Below, piece after piece: positions 10,001 to 18,267 of a stretch of DNA of 64,000 nt; position 1 is the stretch's first letter, and each line of letters starts with the position of its first letter. The translations under genes were made by a program, and so were the position numbers. The stretch spans positions 3,782,001 through 3,846,000 of the forward strand of contig NZ_CP142208.1 of assembly GCF_036865545.1 (NCBI RefSeq). Direction: 5' to 3'. The notes under the pieces were generated by a model that saw only the letters and a list, made by a program, of their open reading frames with translations, had not been told where the DNA came from and made no database searches. The stretch comes from Erwinia sp. E_sp_B01_1. Its GTDB lineage: Bacteria > Pseudomonadota > Gammaproteobacteria > Enterobacterales > Enterobacteriaceae.

Positions 10001-10767
10001 TTAGAACCCCAGGCAATAATGTAGGAGGAGTTGTACCAGTCTGCCGACTCCGGCACGTCCGTCTGCTCACCCCAGGTCATCGGGGAAGCGGGCGGCAGGT
10101 CGCAATACCAGTCATAGAAGCTCAGGCAGGCCCCGCCAATCAGCGAAAGGTAGCGGGCACCTGCGGCGTAGGAAACCATCGACATCGCCGGGATCGGCGA
10201 GAAGCCCATGATACGGTCCGGACCAAAGGTTTTGGCGGTGTAGATGTTTGAAGCGGCGATCAGCTCATTGACTTCCTGCCAGCTGGAGCGGACAAAACCG
10301 CCGCGGCCACGAGCCACCTTGTAGCTTTTCGCTTTCTCTGGATTGCTGACGATTGAACCCCATGCATCAACCGGATCGCTGTGCTGCGTCTTCGCTTCGC
10401 GCCAGAGTTTGATCAGCTTTTTACGCATCAGCGGATACTTCAGGCGGTTGGCGCTGTAGAGATACCAGGAGTAGCTGGCGCCGCGTGGGCAGCCGCGTGG
10501 CTCATGGTTGGGTAAATCCGGGCGGGTGCGGGGATAGTCTGTCTGCTGGGTTTCCCAGGTGACCAGACCATTTTTCACGTAAATCTTCCAGCTACAGGAG
10601 CCGGTGCAGTTCACGCCGTGCGTGGAGCGCACAATTTTGTCATGCTGCCAGCGGCTGCGGTAGCCATCTTCCCAGTCACGGTTGGTGTTGAGTGTCTGGC
10701 CATGAGTGCCAGCAAATGGTTCTGCTACCTGTTTGAAGTAGCGGAACCGATCCAGAAACTTGCTCAT
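7006..10767 (-). CDS. narG: Respiratory nitrate reductase A, alpha subunit (molybdenum catalytic)
   Basis: Catalytic subunit that reduces nitrate to nitrite at a bis-MGD molybdenum centre on the cytoplasmic side during anaerobic respiration. The protein has 1253 residues, close to the E. coli length. The FS0 cluster ligands H50, C54 and C58 (THGVNCTGSCSW) and the later CPRGASYSW cysteine are present. The aspartate of EQTDVPESADW is the expected molybdenum ligand. The N-terminal MSKFLDRFRYFKQ is the NarJ-binding segment. It is the first gene of narGHJI, with an FNR box about 100 bases upstream. Confidence 0.97.
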   Translation of the reverse strand: MSKFLDRFRYFKQVAEPFAGTHGQTLNTNRDWEDGYRSRWQHDKIVRSTHGVNCTGSCSWKIYVKNGLVTWETQQTDYPRTRPDLPNHEPRGCPRGASYSWYLYSANRLKYPLMRKKLIKLWREAKTQHSDPVDAWGSIVSNPEKAKSYKVARGRGGFVRSSWQEVNELIAASNIYTAKTFGPDRIMGFSPIPAMSMVSYAAGARYLSLIGGACLSFYDWYCDLPPASPMTWGEQTDVPESADWYNSSYIIAWGSNVPQTRTPDAHFFTEVRYKGTKTVAITPDYAEVAKLCDQWLNPKQGTDSAMALAMGHVMLKEFHLDREVGYFRDYVRRYTDMPMLVLLEPREGGHYAAGRQLRASDLVDGLGQENNPEWKTIAINQADGELVAPQGSIGFRWGEKGKWNLESREGKMQQEVELQLSLLGSHDEVVEVGFPYFGGITSENFNSVALEEILLHKLPVKRLQLADGSEGLVTSVYDLTLANYGLDRGLNDDNCANSYDEVKAYSPAWAEQITGVSRQNIIRIAREFAENAEKTRGRSMIIVGAGMNHWYHMDMNYRGLINMLVFCGCVGQSGGGWAHYVGQEKLRPQTGWTPLAFALDWQRPPRHMNSTSFFYNHSSQWRYETVTTDELLSPLADKTRYSGSLIDFNVRSERMGWLPSAPQLDTNPLHIAAQAKAAGLSPVDYTVENLKQGTLRFAAEQPDDPKNFPRNLFVWRSNLLGSSGKGHEYMLKYLLGTENGIQGKDLGAQGSVKPEEVEWQDQGGEGKLDLVVTLDFRMSSTCLYSDIVLPTATWYEKDDMNTSDMHPFIHPLSAAVDPAWESKSDWEIYKGIAKTFSELCVGHLGQETDVVTLPVQHDSPAELAQAFDVKDWKKGECELIPGKTAPHIIVVERDYPATYERFTSLGPLMDKLGNGGKGIGWNTQTEVDFLKQLNYVKADGPAAGRPNIDSAIDAAEVILSLAPETNGQVAVKAWQALSEITGRDHTHLALNKEDEKIRFRDIQAQPRKIISSPTWSGLEDEHVSYNACYTNVHELIPWRTLSGRQQLYQDHEWMRAFGESLLVYRPPIDTRAAKPLLNQKPNGNPEKALNFLTPHQKWGIHSTYSDNLLMLTLSRGGPIVWMSEDDAKELGIEDNDWIEAFNANGALTARAVVSQRVPAGMTMMYHAQERIVNIPGSEITSQRGGIHNSVTRTCPKPTHMIGGYAQQSYGFNYYGTVGSNRDEFVVVRKMNNIDWLDGEGTDDCQGSQQESKA

Positions 10768-10860
10768 CCGGAATTCTCCTGAAGGCTTACTATTATTAGG
10801 TGTGAAACCACGACATTGCTTAATCTGCGAGCAGGGTACTGAGGCCCGACCAGCCGCAGA

Positions 10861-10874
10861 TTGATAACGATCAA
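10861..10874 (-). promoter_or_regulatory. FNR box upstream of narGHJI
   Basis: TTGATAACGATCAA is a perfect match to the FNR consensus TTGATNNNNATCAA. Its centre lies about 100 bases before the narG start, leaving room for a transcript start about 41 bases downstream, which is the class II position used at E. coli narG. Oxygen-limited activation of the operon follows from this. Confidence 0.85.
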
Positions 10875-10911
10875 CAGATAACGGTCCTGAACCTGAGTGT
10901 TTTAGTCGGAA

Positions 10912-10918
10912 TACCCCT
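10912..10918. promoter_or_regulatory. NarL heptamer candidate upstream of narG
   Basis: TACCCCT fits the NarL heptamer TACYYMT and lies about 45 bases upstream of the narG FNR box. A single heptamer is a weak signal by chance alone. Its place in the nar control region raises the odds. Confidence 0.45.
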
Positions 10919-11019
10919 AAAGGAGGAGTGAAAAACTGCCAGGCAATTGTTTGTTTTGAAACAGAAAAATCGTCTTCCCTGACAACTTTCCTGCCTTACT
11001 CAGCATTACCCGGCTCTTT

Positions 11020-11026
11020 AGGAGTA
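11020..11026. promoter_or_regulatory. Distal NarL heptamer candidate for narG
   Basis: AGGAGTA is the reverse complement of TACTCCT, a perfect NarL heptamer. It lies about 155 bases upstream of the FNR box, close to the far-upstream NarL site (near -195) that activates E. coli narG through DNA bending. The rest of the 310-base narG-narK gap (10768-11077) holds no gene that I can support. Confidence 0.5.
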
Positions 11027-11077
11027 GAAACGCCTGAAACCGCTTCAGAGCTCTCTTAAAAGTCGCGTTACCTGCTC

Positions 11078-12472
11078 TCAGCCCGCCTTTCTGCGCCCAT
11101 ACACCACCCAGGTGATCACCACGCAAAGCACGTAAAACGCCAGGAACATTTTCATCGCGCCAGCGGGTGAACCGGTCATTGCCAGCGACATGCCAAACAT
11201 CTGTGGGATAAAGAAACCGCCAGCGGCACCAATGGCTGAAATGAACCCCAGCGCGGCAGAGGTTTCAGTAACGGCTTCGCGCTGCGCCAGCTCGTCACTG
11301 CCGCCCTGCGCTTTTACCCGTTCCAGCGTGTTTTTGCGGAAGATCACCGCGATCATCTGGAAAGTCGATCCGCTACCCAGCCCGGCATTGACAAACAGCA
11401 CCATGAAAATGCTGTAGAAGGCGATAAACGAGCCTGGCTGGCCTTCGCCTGGCAGAGTCATAAACAGCAGGCCGCTGAAGATCGCCATCACCACGAAATT
11501 GATCAGCGTGACGCGTACGCCACCAAACCGGTCCGAAAGCATGCCGCCAACTGAACGGGCCAGCGCCCCCAGGAAAGGACCAAAGAAGGCATATTTCAGG
11601 ATCACCACATCCGGGAACTGGGTTTTGGAGAGCATGGCAAAACCGGCGGAAAAGCCGATAAAAGAGCCAAAGGTCGCCAGGTACAACACTGCCAGAATCC
11701 ACAGATGGCCGCGTTTAAGCACCGGCAACTGCTCACGCAGGGAGGATTTTGAAGAGGCCAGGTCATTCATCCCGAACCAGGCTAACAGCGTTCCGGCAAT
11801 CAGGAAGGGCACCCAGATCCAGGCAGCATTCTCCAGCCAGATAGCTTCACCGTTGGCCGTAACCTGAGAGCCACCGCCGAACAGGCTGAAGATGCCGAAA
11901 GAGACGGCCAGCGGGGCAAAGAACTGCATCACGCTGACGCCCAGGTTACCTAACCCGCCGTTGATACCCAGCGCACTTCCCTGCTTAGCCTTTGGGAAAA
12001 AGAAGCTGATATTGCCCATGCTGGAAGCAAAGTTTGCCCCGGCACACCCGCACAGCAGCGCGATCACGATGAAAGTGGAAAATGACGTTGCCGGATCCTG
12101 TACGGCAAAGCCCAGCCACAGGCAGGGAACCAGCAGAATAGCGGTACTGAATGCTGTCCAGCGACGGCCACCAAAGATCGGGATAACAAAAGAGTAAGGC
12201 ACCCGCAGCAGCGCACAGGCTATGGAAGGCACAGCCGTCAGAAGAAACAGCTGTTCGGTGGTAAAATGAAAGCCCACCTTATTCAGGTTAACGGTGATGG
12301 CACTGAACAGCATCCAGACGCAGAAAGCGAGCAGCAGACAGAACACGGAAATCCACAGATTGCGGCTGGCAATACGCCGGCCACGCTGCTGCCAGAATTC
12401 GGCATCCTCAGGCTGCCAGTCCTGAATAACCCCGCCGCCTTTAACGGGGGGCAAAGAAGTGATTTGCGACAT
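11078..12472 (-). CDS. narK: Nitrate/nitrite transporter (MFS)
   Basis: Inner-membrane major facilitator that imports nitrate and exports nitrite for the nar respiratory enzyme. The start MSQITSLPPV gives 464 residues, the E. coli NarK size, and starts inside the longer open frame, which runs back into the FNR box. Twelve hydrophobic segments can be traced. The family's glycine-rich signatures are present in the GNLGVSVMQFFAP region and in NAGLGSGSTFQMIAVIF, with conserved arginines in the transport path (for example RVPYSFVIPIFGGRRW). It is transcribed in the same direction as narG but has its own FNR-controlled promoter. Confidence 0.95.
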   Translation of the reverse strand: MSQITSLPPVKGGGVIQDWQPEDAEFWQQRGRRIASRNLWISVFCLLLAFCVWMLFSAITVNLNKVGFHFTTEQLFLLTAVPSIACALLRVPYSFVIPIFGGRRWTAFSTAILLVPCLWLGFAVQDPATSFSTFIVIALLCGCAGANFASSMGNISFFFPKAKQGSALGINGGLGNLGVSVMQFFAPLAVSFGIFSLFGGGSQVTANGEAIWLENAAWIWVPFLIAGTLLAWFGMNDLASSKSSLREQLPVLKRGHLWILAVLYLATFGSFIGFSAGFAMLSKTQFPDVVILKYAFFGPFLGALARSVGGMLSDRFGGVRVTLINFVVMAIFSGLLFMTLPGEGQPGSFIAFYSIFMVLFVNAGLGSGSTFQMIAVIFRKNTLERVKAQGGSDELAQREAVTETSAALGFISAIGAAGGFFIPQMFGMSLAMTGSPAGAMKMFLAFYVLCVVITWVVYGRRKAG

Positions 12473-12533
12473 AATATTCTCGTCATCAGAGGGAAAATTT
12501 CGGACATCCTGCTTATCCCCTCTCTTCGTGAGG

Positions 12534-12547
12534 TTGATGCAAATCAA
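12534..12547 (-). promoter_or_regulatory. FNR box upstream of narK
   Basis: TTGATGCAAATCAA is a perfect FNR site whose centre is about 68 bases upstream of the narK start codon, compatible with activation from -41.5. Confidence 0.85.
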
Positions 12548-12593
12548 CGAGTCATCAGGTAGTTCTTAAGACTTTGAGCCTGGCGTCTCCAAA

Positions 12594-12600
12594 AGAGGTA
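12594..12600. promoter_or_regulatory. NarL heptamer candidate in the narK-narL gap
   Basis: AGAGGTA (reverse of TACCTCT) fits the NarL heptamer and lies about 50 bases upstream of the narK FNR box. A second match, TACCCCT, occurs near 12697-12703, closer to narL. The 323-base gap between narK and narL (12473-12795) contains these sites and no gene. Confidence 0.45.
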
Positions 12601-12795
12601 GGACTTTATCCGAAAATAACCTGCTGTTAATCATCGTTTTTGGCCCCTTTGATCTGCACTATACTTAACCAGTTATTGCGGTGGGAAATTAGGAGTTACC
12701 CCTTAAGTGGTATAGGGATAATTTATTCCATCCGTAAAATACCGGCCTGATACTGCACTCCCTACTCCGTTACCGATACAGAAAGGATCTCAGCC

Positions 12796-13440
12796 GTGAA
12801 TGAAACAGCCGCCACCATACTCCTGATTGATGATCACCCGATGCTGCGCAACGGCGTGAAACAACTGATTGAGCTGGACGATCGGTTAGAGGTCGTTGCG
12901 GAAGCAGGCAATGGCACCCTGGGTGTGGCACTGGCAGAGGAGCATGATCCTGATTTGATTCTGCTGGATTTGAATATGCCGGGTATGAACGGGCTGGATA
13001 CGCTGGTGCAGCTACGCACCATCGAGCTGTCGGGCCGTATCGTGGTATTCAGCGTCTCAAACCATGAAGATGATGTGGTGAACGCCCTCAAGCGCGGCGC
13101 TGATGGTTATCTGCTGAAAGATATGGAGCCTGAAGAGTTACTTAAATCGCTGCATCAGGCCGCTGCCGGGCAGATGGTGCTCAGTGAAACGCTGACCAAT
13201 GTGCTGGTCGCCAGCCTGCGGGAAAACCGTCCGGCCGAGGAGCGCGATATTGAGCAACTCACCCGCCGCGAGCGCGATATTCTTAAATTAATCACGCAGG
13301 GAATGACCAATAAAGCGATCGCCCGTAAGCTTTCTATTACCGAAAGCACCGTAAAAGTTCACGTAAAACACCTGCTGAAGAAAATGAAACTGAAATCGCG
13401 GGTGGAAGCGGCGGTCTGGGCTTTACAGAGCGGGCATTAA
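12796..13440 (+). CDS. narL: Nitrate/nitrite response regulator NarL
   Basis: A two-domain response regulator of 214 residues that activates narGHJI and narK and represses alternative anaerobic respiration genes when nitrate is present. The receiver domain has the acidic pair D12/D13 (IDDHP), phosphoacceptor D58 ([13 protein letters not shown]) and K109 ([12 protein letters not shown]). The LuxR-type helix-turn-helix occupies about 150-210 ([19 protein letters not shown], then [20 protein letters not shown]). It is divergent from narK. In E. coli the cognate sensor gene narX precedes narL in this position. Here only 323 bases separate narK from narL and narX is absent, so NarL must be driven by NarQ or another sensor encoded elsewhere. 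NarP is the alternative identity, but the genomic position favours NarL. Confidence 0.88.
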   Translation: MNETAATILLIDDHPMLRNGVKQLIELDDRLEVVAEAGNGTLGVALAEEHDPDLILLDLNMPGMNGLDTLVQLRTIELSGRIVVFSVSNHEDDVVNALKRGADGYLLKDMEPEELLKSLHQAAAGQMVLSETLTNVLVASLRENRPAEERDIEQLTRRERDILKLITQGMTNKAIARKLSITESTVKVHVKHLLKKMKLKSRVEAAVWALQSGH

Positions 13441-13528
13441 TGGAAAAAGCTTTTAGTTTTTCAGAGTAATAAATTACTATTACCCCGCGCATCGGGCGAT
13501 AAAATATATTCAGATCAGGAAGATCATT

Positions 13529-13915
13529 ATGAAAATTCAGCCAGGGACTCTCCCCACAATAATCCTTATTACGCTCGCCACCCTACTCAGTGGATGTCAG
13601 CAAACATCAAGAAAAGATCCGGATCCCGCAACACAGATTGATCAGATATCTTCGCTGGTTGCGGGCAGTCATTATCTGCGGGAAGAGTGTGGAAGAAATG
13701 ATATTCCTGCGGATGGAATATTACTTTCGAATGCCTTCAGCCAGGCCGGTAAAAAAGGCTGGAATACTCGGGCGCCGGAATATAAAGAACTCATGGTGGC
13801 AATCGGGCAAAAGAAAGCGCTGATCGTAAATGACCGCACGCAACCCCGCGAGAAATGTCAGAAATTGCAGGCTGCATTAGCCAGGTTCGTTGCCGGCTCC
13901 CAGCAACGCTCCTGA
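13529..13915 (+). CDS. gspS: Type II secretion pilotin lipoprotein (GspS/OutS/PulS family)
   Basis: A 128-residue lipoprotein: a lipoprotein signal ends in LLSGC with lipidated C23, and the residue after it is Gln, favouring outer-membrane sorting. The mature part matches the pilotin pattern: DQISSLVAGSHYLREEC, then RNDIPADG, KKGW and REKCQKL, with two cysteines placed for a disulfide. Pilotins bind the C-terminus of the GspD secretin and take it to the outer membrane. The ribosome-binding site AGGAAG lies at the right spacing. The gene converges on gspO and is the only T2SS gene on the plus strand. Confidence 0.85.
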   Translation: MKIQPGTLPTIILITLATLLSGCQQTSRKDPDPATQIDQISSLVAGSHYLREECGRNDIPADGILLSNAFSQAGKKGWNTRAPEYKELMVAIGQKKALIVNDRTQPREKCQKLQAALARFVAGSQQRS

Positions 13916-13921
13916 AGAGAT

Positions 13922-13945
13922 CGGGTTCCCCTAAGGGGGAGCCCG
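13922..13945. terminator. Hairpin between converging gspS and gspO
   Basis: CGGGTTCCCC-TAA-GGGGGAGCCCG can fold into a strong GC-rich hairpin in the 34-base gap between the two converging genes. No long T tract follows on either strand, so termination may be only partial. Confidence 0.5.
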
Positions 13946-13949
13946 GCAG

Positions 13950-14741
13950 TCAGACAAAATGGAAGATCAGACCCGCCACTGCCAGACAGGGGCCAAATGG
14001 CAGCTCATCACTGAGCGATTTTTTCCCGATCAGCCTGACTGCCAGGGTTCCCAGAATGCCAAGGCTGGCGGACAGCAGTAAAATAGCGGGTAGTTGAGAC
14101 CATCCGGACCAGGCACCCAGTGCCGCCAGCAGTTTTAAATCTCCGCCGCCCAGCCCCTCCCGCCCCGTAAGGCCATAAAAAACCCAGTAAAGCACCCACA
14201 GAGAAAGGTAACCCGCCATCGCGCCATAGAGGGCCTCTTTCAGGCCCTGCTCTCCTTCTCCGGCAAGGGCATGAAACAGCAGGCCGCCCCAGAGCAGGGA
14301 CAGAGTCAGCATATCTGGCAGCAGCATATAACGCAGGTCAATCAGCGTAAGCGCAAACAGCATCCCACAGAAAAACAGCGAGAAGCAGAGGGTGAATAAA
14401 TCTGCATTAAAATATGCCATCACTACCGCCAACAGCATAAACAGGGTTTCAGTAAGCGGATAGCGGCAGCTGATTTCAGCCTGGCAAAAATGACACCTCC
14501 CTCGCAGCGCCAGCCAGCTGATAACGGGGACGTTATGATACCAGCGCAGGGATGTATGACATTCCGGACACTGCGAATGGGGCAGGAAAAGATTGTACTG
14601 ATGATGATTATCATTGATAACCATCAGCGGCACACGGTGAATGAGAACCGTGAGAAAACTGCCGATACTGGCACCCAAAAAAGCGACCAGTAGATAACTC
14701 AGGGCGAAAGTATTCACCGGGAAATACCACCAGTCTTCCAT
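13950..14741 (-). CDS. gspO: Prepilin peptidase / N-methyltransferase of the T2SS
   Basis: Inner-membrane aspartyl protease that cleaves and N-methylates the GspG-K pseudopilins. The 263-residue protein has the N-terminal zinc site made of two pairs of cysteines (CPECHTS and CHFCQAEISC, about residues 58-88). The two catalytic aspartates lie in LIDLRYMLLPD and in the GxGD motif GLGGGDLKLLAALGAWSG. Several membrane segments are evident. It is the last gene of the operon and starts at the gspM stop. No gspN was found between them. Confidence 0.93.
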   Translation of the reverse strand: MEDWWYFPVNTFALSYLLVAFLGASIGSFLTVLIHRVPLMVINDNHHQYNLFLPHSQCPECHTSLRWYHNVPVISWLALRGRCHFCQAEISCRYPLTETLFMLLAVVMAYFNADLFTLCFSLFFCGMLFALTLIDLRYMLLPDMLTLSLLWGGLLFHALAGEGEQGLKEALYGAMAGYLSLWVLYWVFYGLTGREGLGGGDLKLLAALGAWSGWSQLPAILLLSASLGILGTLAVRLIGKKSLSDELPFGPCLAVAGLIFHFV

Positions 14742-15208
14742 TAGTCTGTTTCCCGCAGCAAGATCTGAATATTTTTCTCTTCCGGATTAAACACCACTTT
14801 CTCAACCAAAATGTTCTGCTGAGTTTCCAGCCCCACCAGCCAGGCGATCAGCGGATATAAAGATTGTTCGCCCGTTGTCAGTGCCAGCCGTCCCGCCCCG
14901 AGATCCTGACTGGCAATGATTGAGAGCGGCTCCGGAAGTTGGGTCTGAATGCGCTGAATCAGCGAACCTTCTTTTTTGCTCTGCCTGAAACCCGTCGCCT
15001 CAAGATCCGGACGACGGCTCTCCACCCAACGCAACTCCCGTTCTGCTTTAAACAGTTTCTGCTGGCTTTGCATTTGATAGTTAACCAGAGGTTCAAATAC
15101 CCCCCATTTTCCTGTCAACGCCAGAAGGATGATAACCAGCATAATTAACAGCGCTTTTTCCCGCTTATTACGTGAGTGCCACCAGACTCTGACGGGTTTA
15201 TTATTCAT
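14741..15208 (-). CDS. gspM: T2SS inner-membrane platform protein GspM
   Basis: A bitopic inner-membrane protein of 155 residues that partners GspL in the assembly platform. A short basic cytoplasmic segment (HSRNKREKALL) precedes one membrane helix (LIMLVIILLALTGKWGVFEP), and the rest is periplasmic with the ferredoxin-like fold expected of the family. It overlaps the gspL stop by eight bases (ATGAATAA), which shows where the original gspL frame ended. It runs directly into gspO. Confidence 0.88.
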   Translation of the reverse strand: MNNKPVRVWWHSRNKREKALLIMLVIILLALTGKWGVFEPLVNYQMQSQQKLFKAERELRWVESRRPDLEATGFRQSKKEGSLIQRIQTQLPEPLSIIASQDLGAGRLALTTGEQSLYPLIAWLVGLETQQNILVEKVVFNPEEKNIQILLRETD

Positions 15209-16381
15209 TTTCCCTCCTTGTGATAACCACCTGTACGGTGTTTATTTCGTCACCCTGCTCTGCAGTAATGATCAGACTTTCCGTAGCATATTCATCAGCA
15301 AGCATCCTCAGATTCTCAGGGGCATTTTCAATAATCAGTGATAATTGCTGCCGATTTCCATCCCAGTTGAAACGGGTAATATTGCCCTGCTGAATCCCCT
15401 TCAGAAAGGCATGACTCTCTTCCAGAATGGCGGATAGCCCGCGGGATGATGAAGCGGGAAATGTGCCGGAAAGCCTCTCCTGCAGCCAGCGCTGGGGGGC
15501 GCATCATCAGGGATATCAAGAAGATATTCACGAATCAGCTGACGGCTGATGGCCGTTAAATTTTGCGCCTGTAACTGCTGATAATAGCCTTGAAAAAATG
15601 GCAAACCGGTGAGCAGCAGCAGGGAGACCAGTGAAGTCATCACCAGGGCTTTAAACCCTAATAAGCCCGTGACCACCACTCTGGGTTGAAAGCTTCCGCT
15701 CAGAAAAGAGGGTGACTGGGGCGGATTGTCCAGCAGAAGAGCCATCACAGGTTTTTCAGGCGCCGCCTGCCAGCCTGCAATGTCCGGCACCGGAGCGCTG
15801 CAACAGTGCACCGATTCCCCGCTGGCAACGGCCTGCCATATCACTTCCAGGTTCTCTTCGCGGGCACAAAAACCCGCGCCAGTGCGGTGTCTGACCAGCC
15901 ATTCATGCTCAAACTTTACCGCTGTCCGGCAGGGAATGGCCATCACATCAGGGTGAACAGCATCAGGCATTATTCCCGCCGCCTGTAGCTGCTGCAGCCA
16001 GTCAGCCAGCAGTGATTTATCCACCGCAGCAACGCTGTATCCCTCTTCATCCTGGGACAGGATAACGGCATGAAGGGACTCCACCTCGGTGAATAACTCC
16101 CCTTCAATCTGCCAGAGTAAGGTGTGAGCAGAGGGCTTTTTTAATCTGGTGGCTGGCACTATCCGCGCGAACAGCACGCGGCTTGCCGGAATAAGAAAAG
16201 TGATCTGGCAATGCTCCGTCGCCAGCGGCAACGTGTCTGTGCCCATCCGGCCCTGTGAATAGTGGCCGGAACGGGAACGATAAGCCCATGAGAAGGCCAC
16301 ACCTTTCTCATGGGCCGCCCTTAAAACAAGACTTCCCTTAAGGTTTGTTTTACTCAATTTGGAATTCTCTCCTTTAATCAC
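15201..16381 (-). pseudogene. gspL: T2SS platform protein GspL, single-base frameshift near its 3' end
   Basis: GspL links the cytoplasmic ATPase GspE to the inner-membrane platform. The intact frame from 16381 codes for the cytoplasmic actin-like domain (ending near LLDNPPQSPSF), the membrane helix (VMTSLVSLLLLTGLPFF) and the start of the periplasmic domain. It then breaks after LLDIPDDAP at a run of six G on the plus strand (about 15494-15499). Past the run, restoring one base gives RWLQERLSGTFPASSS and continues in a normal GspL C-terminus to the stop at 15201, overlapping gspM. As written, the product is 326 residues with a foreign tail. Repaired it would be about 393, the family length. 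It may be a real mutation or a homopolymer sequencing error. Confidence 0.85.
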
Positions 16382-17310
16382 TCATGCCGAACTGACGTCG
16401 GAAGACGTTAAATTTCTCTTCAGAACGGCGTACCCAACTGCGTAGTGGGTAAAGTTGCCTGCCGTGGCGCTCAATTTTTATTTCAAAGAATTCGGTGTTC
16501 AGAGCGAGATACGCTTGTGCTTTTACCATCTGAGCGCCTACCCCCTGGGGTGACTGACCTTTTTTCAGCGCTTCCAGCGTCGCCCATCCCGCCTTTGGCC
16601 GGGTATCCAGCAGGTTTTTCACTTCCTCAGCGCTCAGTGGAAGGTTAAGCAGGGCGGAAAGCAGCAGTGCCTGAGAAGGCTGAAGGCCGTTGACGTTGAT
16701 CCGCAGGCGGGTATCGGGCAGCGCGCAAAGCTGACCGGCTAAAGCCTGCCACTGCTGACGATTAAGGGATTTCATTGCCCGTAGCTCGCTGATATCGGCA
16801 AACATTCGCCCGCTGATTTGCGCACTCTCTTTGATCTCACTGAGAATTTGCTCCGCTACGGTTTCATCACTGCCGGTAGCGATCAGTAAACGCAGGAAGA
16901 TCTGTTCCGGAAAAGGCCGGGGGGCTGGTCGGCATCCTGCGCCTCCCCCTCCTCTCTTTTTCTCGCGCTTCTTTTTTCTCAGCAAGATAAAACAGCGAAT
17001 TGAGATTAAAACAGGCCTGCAGATCCCGGATCACAACGGTGAATGTGTGGCCATCAGACTGTAAATCGGGCTGTCTTCCTGCCAGTGAAGGAGCCATCAC
17101 CGGGGCAGAAAGCAGCGCGGAATAATGGTGCACCATGACGGATTCCGCACTCAGCAGCAGCCATTTGTCCTTTAATTGCTGTTGCAGGGTGCGGCTGCGG
17201 CTGAAAACGTGGAACCACTGCTCCTGGGTGGCCACGACTATCGTGGCCAGGGTCGCTATCATCAGCAGCACCATTAAGAGTGCCATCCCCTGCTGTTTCC
17301 TTGTTTTCAC
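16374..17310 (-). pseudogene. gspK: T2SS minor pseudopilin GspK, single-base frameshift
   Basis: GspK caps the pseudopilus tip with GspI and GspJ. The first frame (from 17310) has the prepilin leader and hydrophobic helix, GMALLMVLLMIATLATIVV, and runs through ACFNLNSLFYLAEKK. The frame then breaks in the A/G-rich stretch at about 16930-16980. The rest of the protein, from PFPEQIFLRLL to the end at 16374, lies in another frame: the break behaves as one extra base, or two missing. With the frame restored the product would be about 311 residues. It overlaps the gspJ stop by four bases and the gspL start by eight. Confidence 0.85.
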
Positions 17311-17908
17311 CTCTCCCCCGCGATCGGAATAATGCGTTGCAGCCTGCCGTACTGTGGCGTGACCAGGGTGATTTCCACCGCTTCAGGCAAAGTATCCGCA
17401 GAAGACCAGCCGGTATGCCATTCCCTGTTACTGCCGAATCTCAGATTAAATTCGCTGACAGGTTCAAAGATGATCTCCTCGCTGAAAGGCTGTGCTGTCC
17501 CCACCTGGCGTTCAAAAGCGGAAGTTGTACGCAGTAATTTGTTGTTTTTCACCTGCCAGGCAACCCACTCCAGCGAGGAACGGGCAAGATAACCTCCCGG
17601 ATTAATTTTGTTTGCCCGTAACAGCGTGATAAAGCTGTTGCTCCCCCTCTGTGGGCCACTGCTGAATTCTGCCGGCGGATTGCGGTTCTCACCTGCCCGC
17701 CTGCGGGCTATGGCCTGGCCGAAATCCTGATCCAGCAATGCTACTGCCCGTTGTAATGCAGTGAAGGCTTCCGCCTTTTCCTGCAGTTGCTCTTTCCCCC
17801 GCAGCCCCCCTGAATCAGCTCAATGCCGGCGATCGCAATCAACGAAAAGACCATCAGCGCCACCATCATTTCAAGCAGGGTGAATCCTTTATGCTGTTGA
17901 TTGCTCAT
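17307..17908 (-). pseudogene. gspJ: T2SS minor pseudopilin GspJ, single-base frameshift
   Basis: Minor pseudopilin of the pseudopilus tip. Translation from the ATG at 17908, which overlaps the gspI stop as ATGA, gives the class III prepilin leader and helix: HKGFTLLEMMVALMVFSLIA and then GIELIQGG. The frame then breaks at a run of six C on the plus strand (17805-17810). One more base would continue as LRGKEQLQEKAEAFTALQ and join the long downstream frame that starts LLDQDFGQAIARR and ends at 17307. The repaired protein would have 200 residues. As written, only a short leader peptide would be made from the proper start. Confidence 0.85.
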
Positions 17909-18267
17909 AAAGAAACCTGCAAAAAATTCAGTGAGAAGAGGATTGTTTGCCGCTTTTCCACCGGCGAAACGTCAATCTGCACCCGCTGAATGCCTTCATA
18001 GCTGGTGGCATAACTCTGCCAGCGCAGAGAAAACTGTCGGTTTCCAGCCTCACTGATTTTTTCCTGTGCTGATCCCTTTGATTGCAGCGATCCCATTCTG
18101 ATTTGCACAGCAAGATTCTCCGCCATCCATGCTGCGAACTGTTGCTCTTCCAGTCGGCTAAGGTTACGGAGTTTTTCTGTGCCGCTGTTCAGTAAAGCGA
18201 TGCCTGCCACCGCCAGAATCACCATTGCGATCATCGTTTCAAGCAGGGTCATCCCACGCGAGTTCAT
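17905..18267 (-). CDS. gspI: T2SS minor pseudopilin GspI
   Basis: Minor pseudopilin that starts the tip complex with GspJ and GspK. The 120-residue precursor has the prepilin peptidase site just after the start (RGMTLLETMIAMVILAVAG, with the +5 glutamate) and the family motif around ENLAVQIRMG. It overlaps gspH by four bases at its start and gspJ by four bases at its end. The frame is intact. Confidence 0.9.
   Translation of the reverse strand: MNSRGMTLLETMIAMVILAVAGIALLNSGTEKLRNLSRLEEQQFAAWMAENLAVQIRMGSLQSKGSAQEKISEAGNRQFSLRWQSYATSYEGIQRVQIDVSPVEKRQTILFSLNFLQVSL

Noticed and set aside
15201..17908. Programmed ribosomal frameshifting as an explanation for gspJ, gspK and gspL
   Set aside because: The shifts differ in direction, the A-rich run in gspK is not in the slippery register, and no conserved stem or stop layout is seen. 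Mutation or sequencing error fits better.
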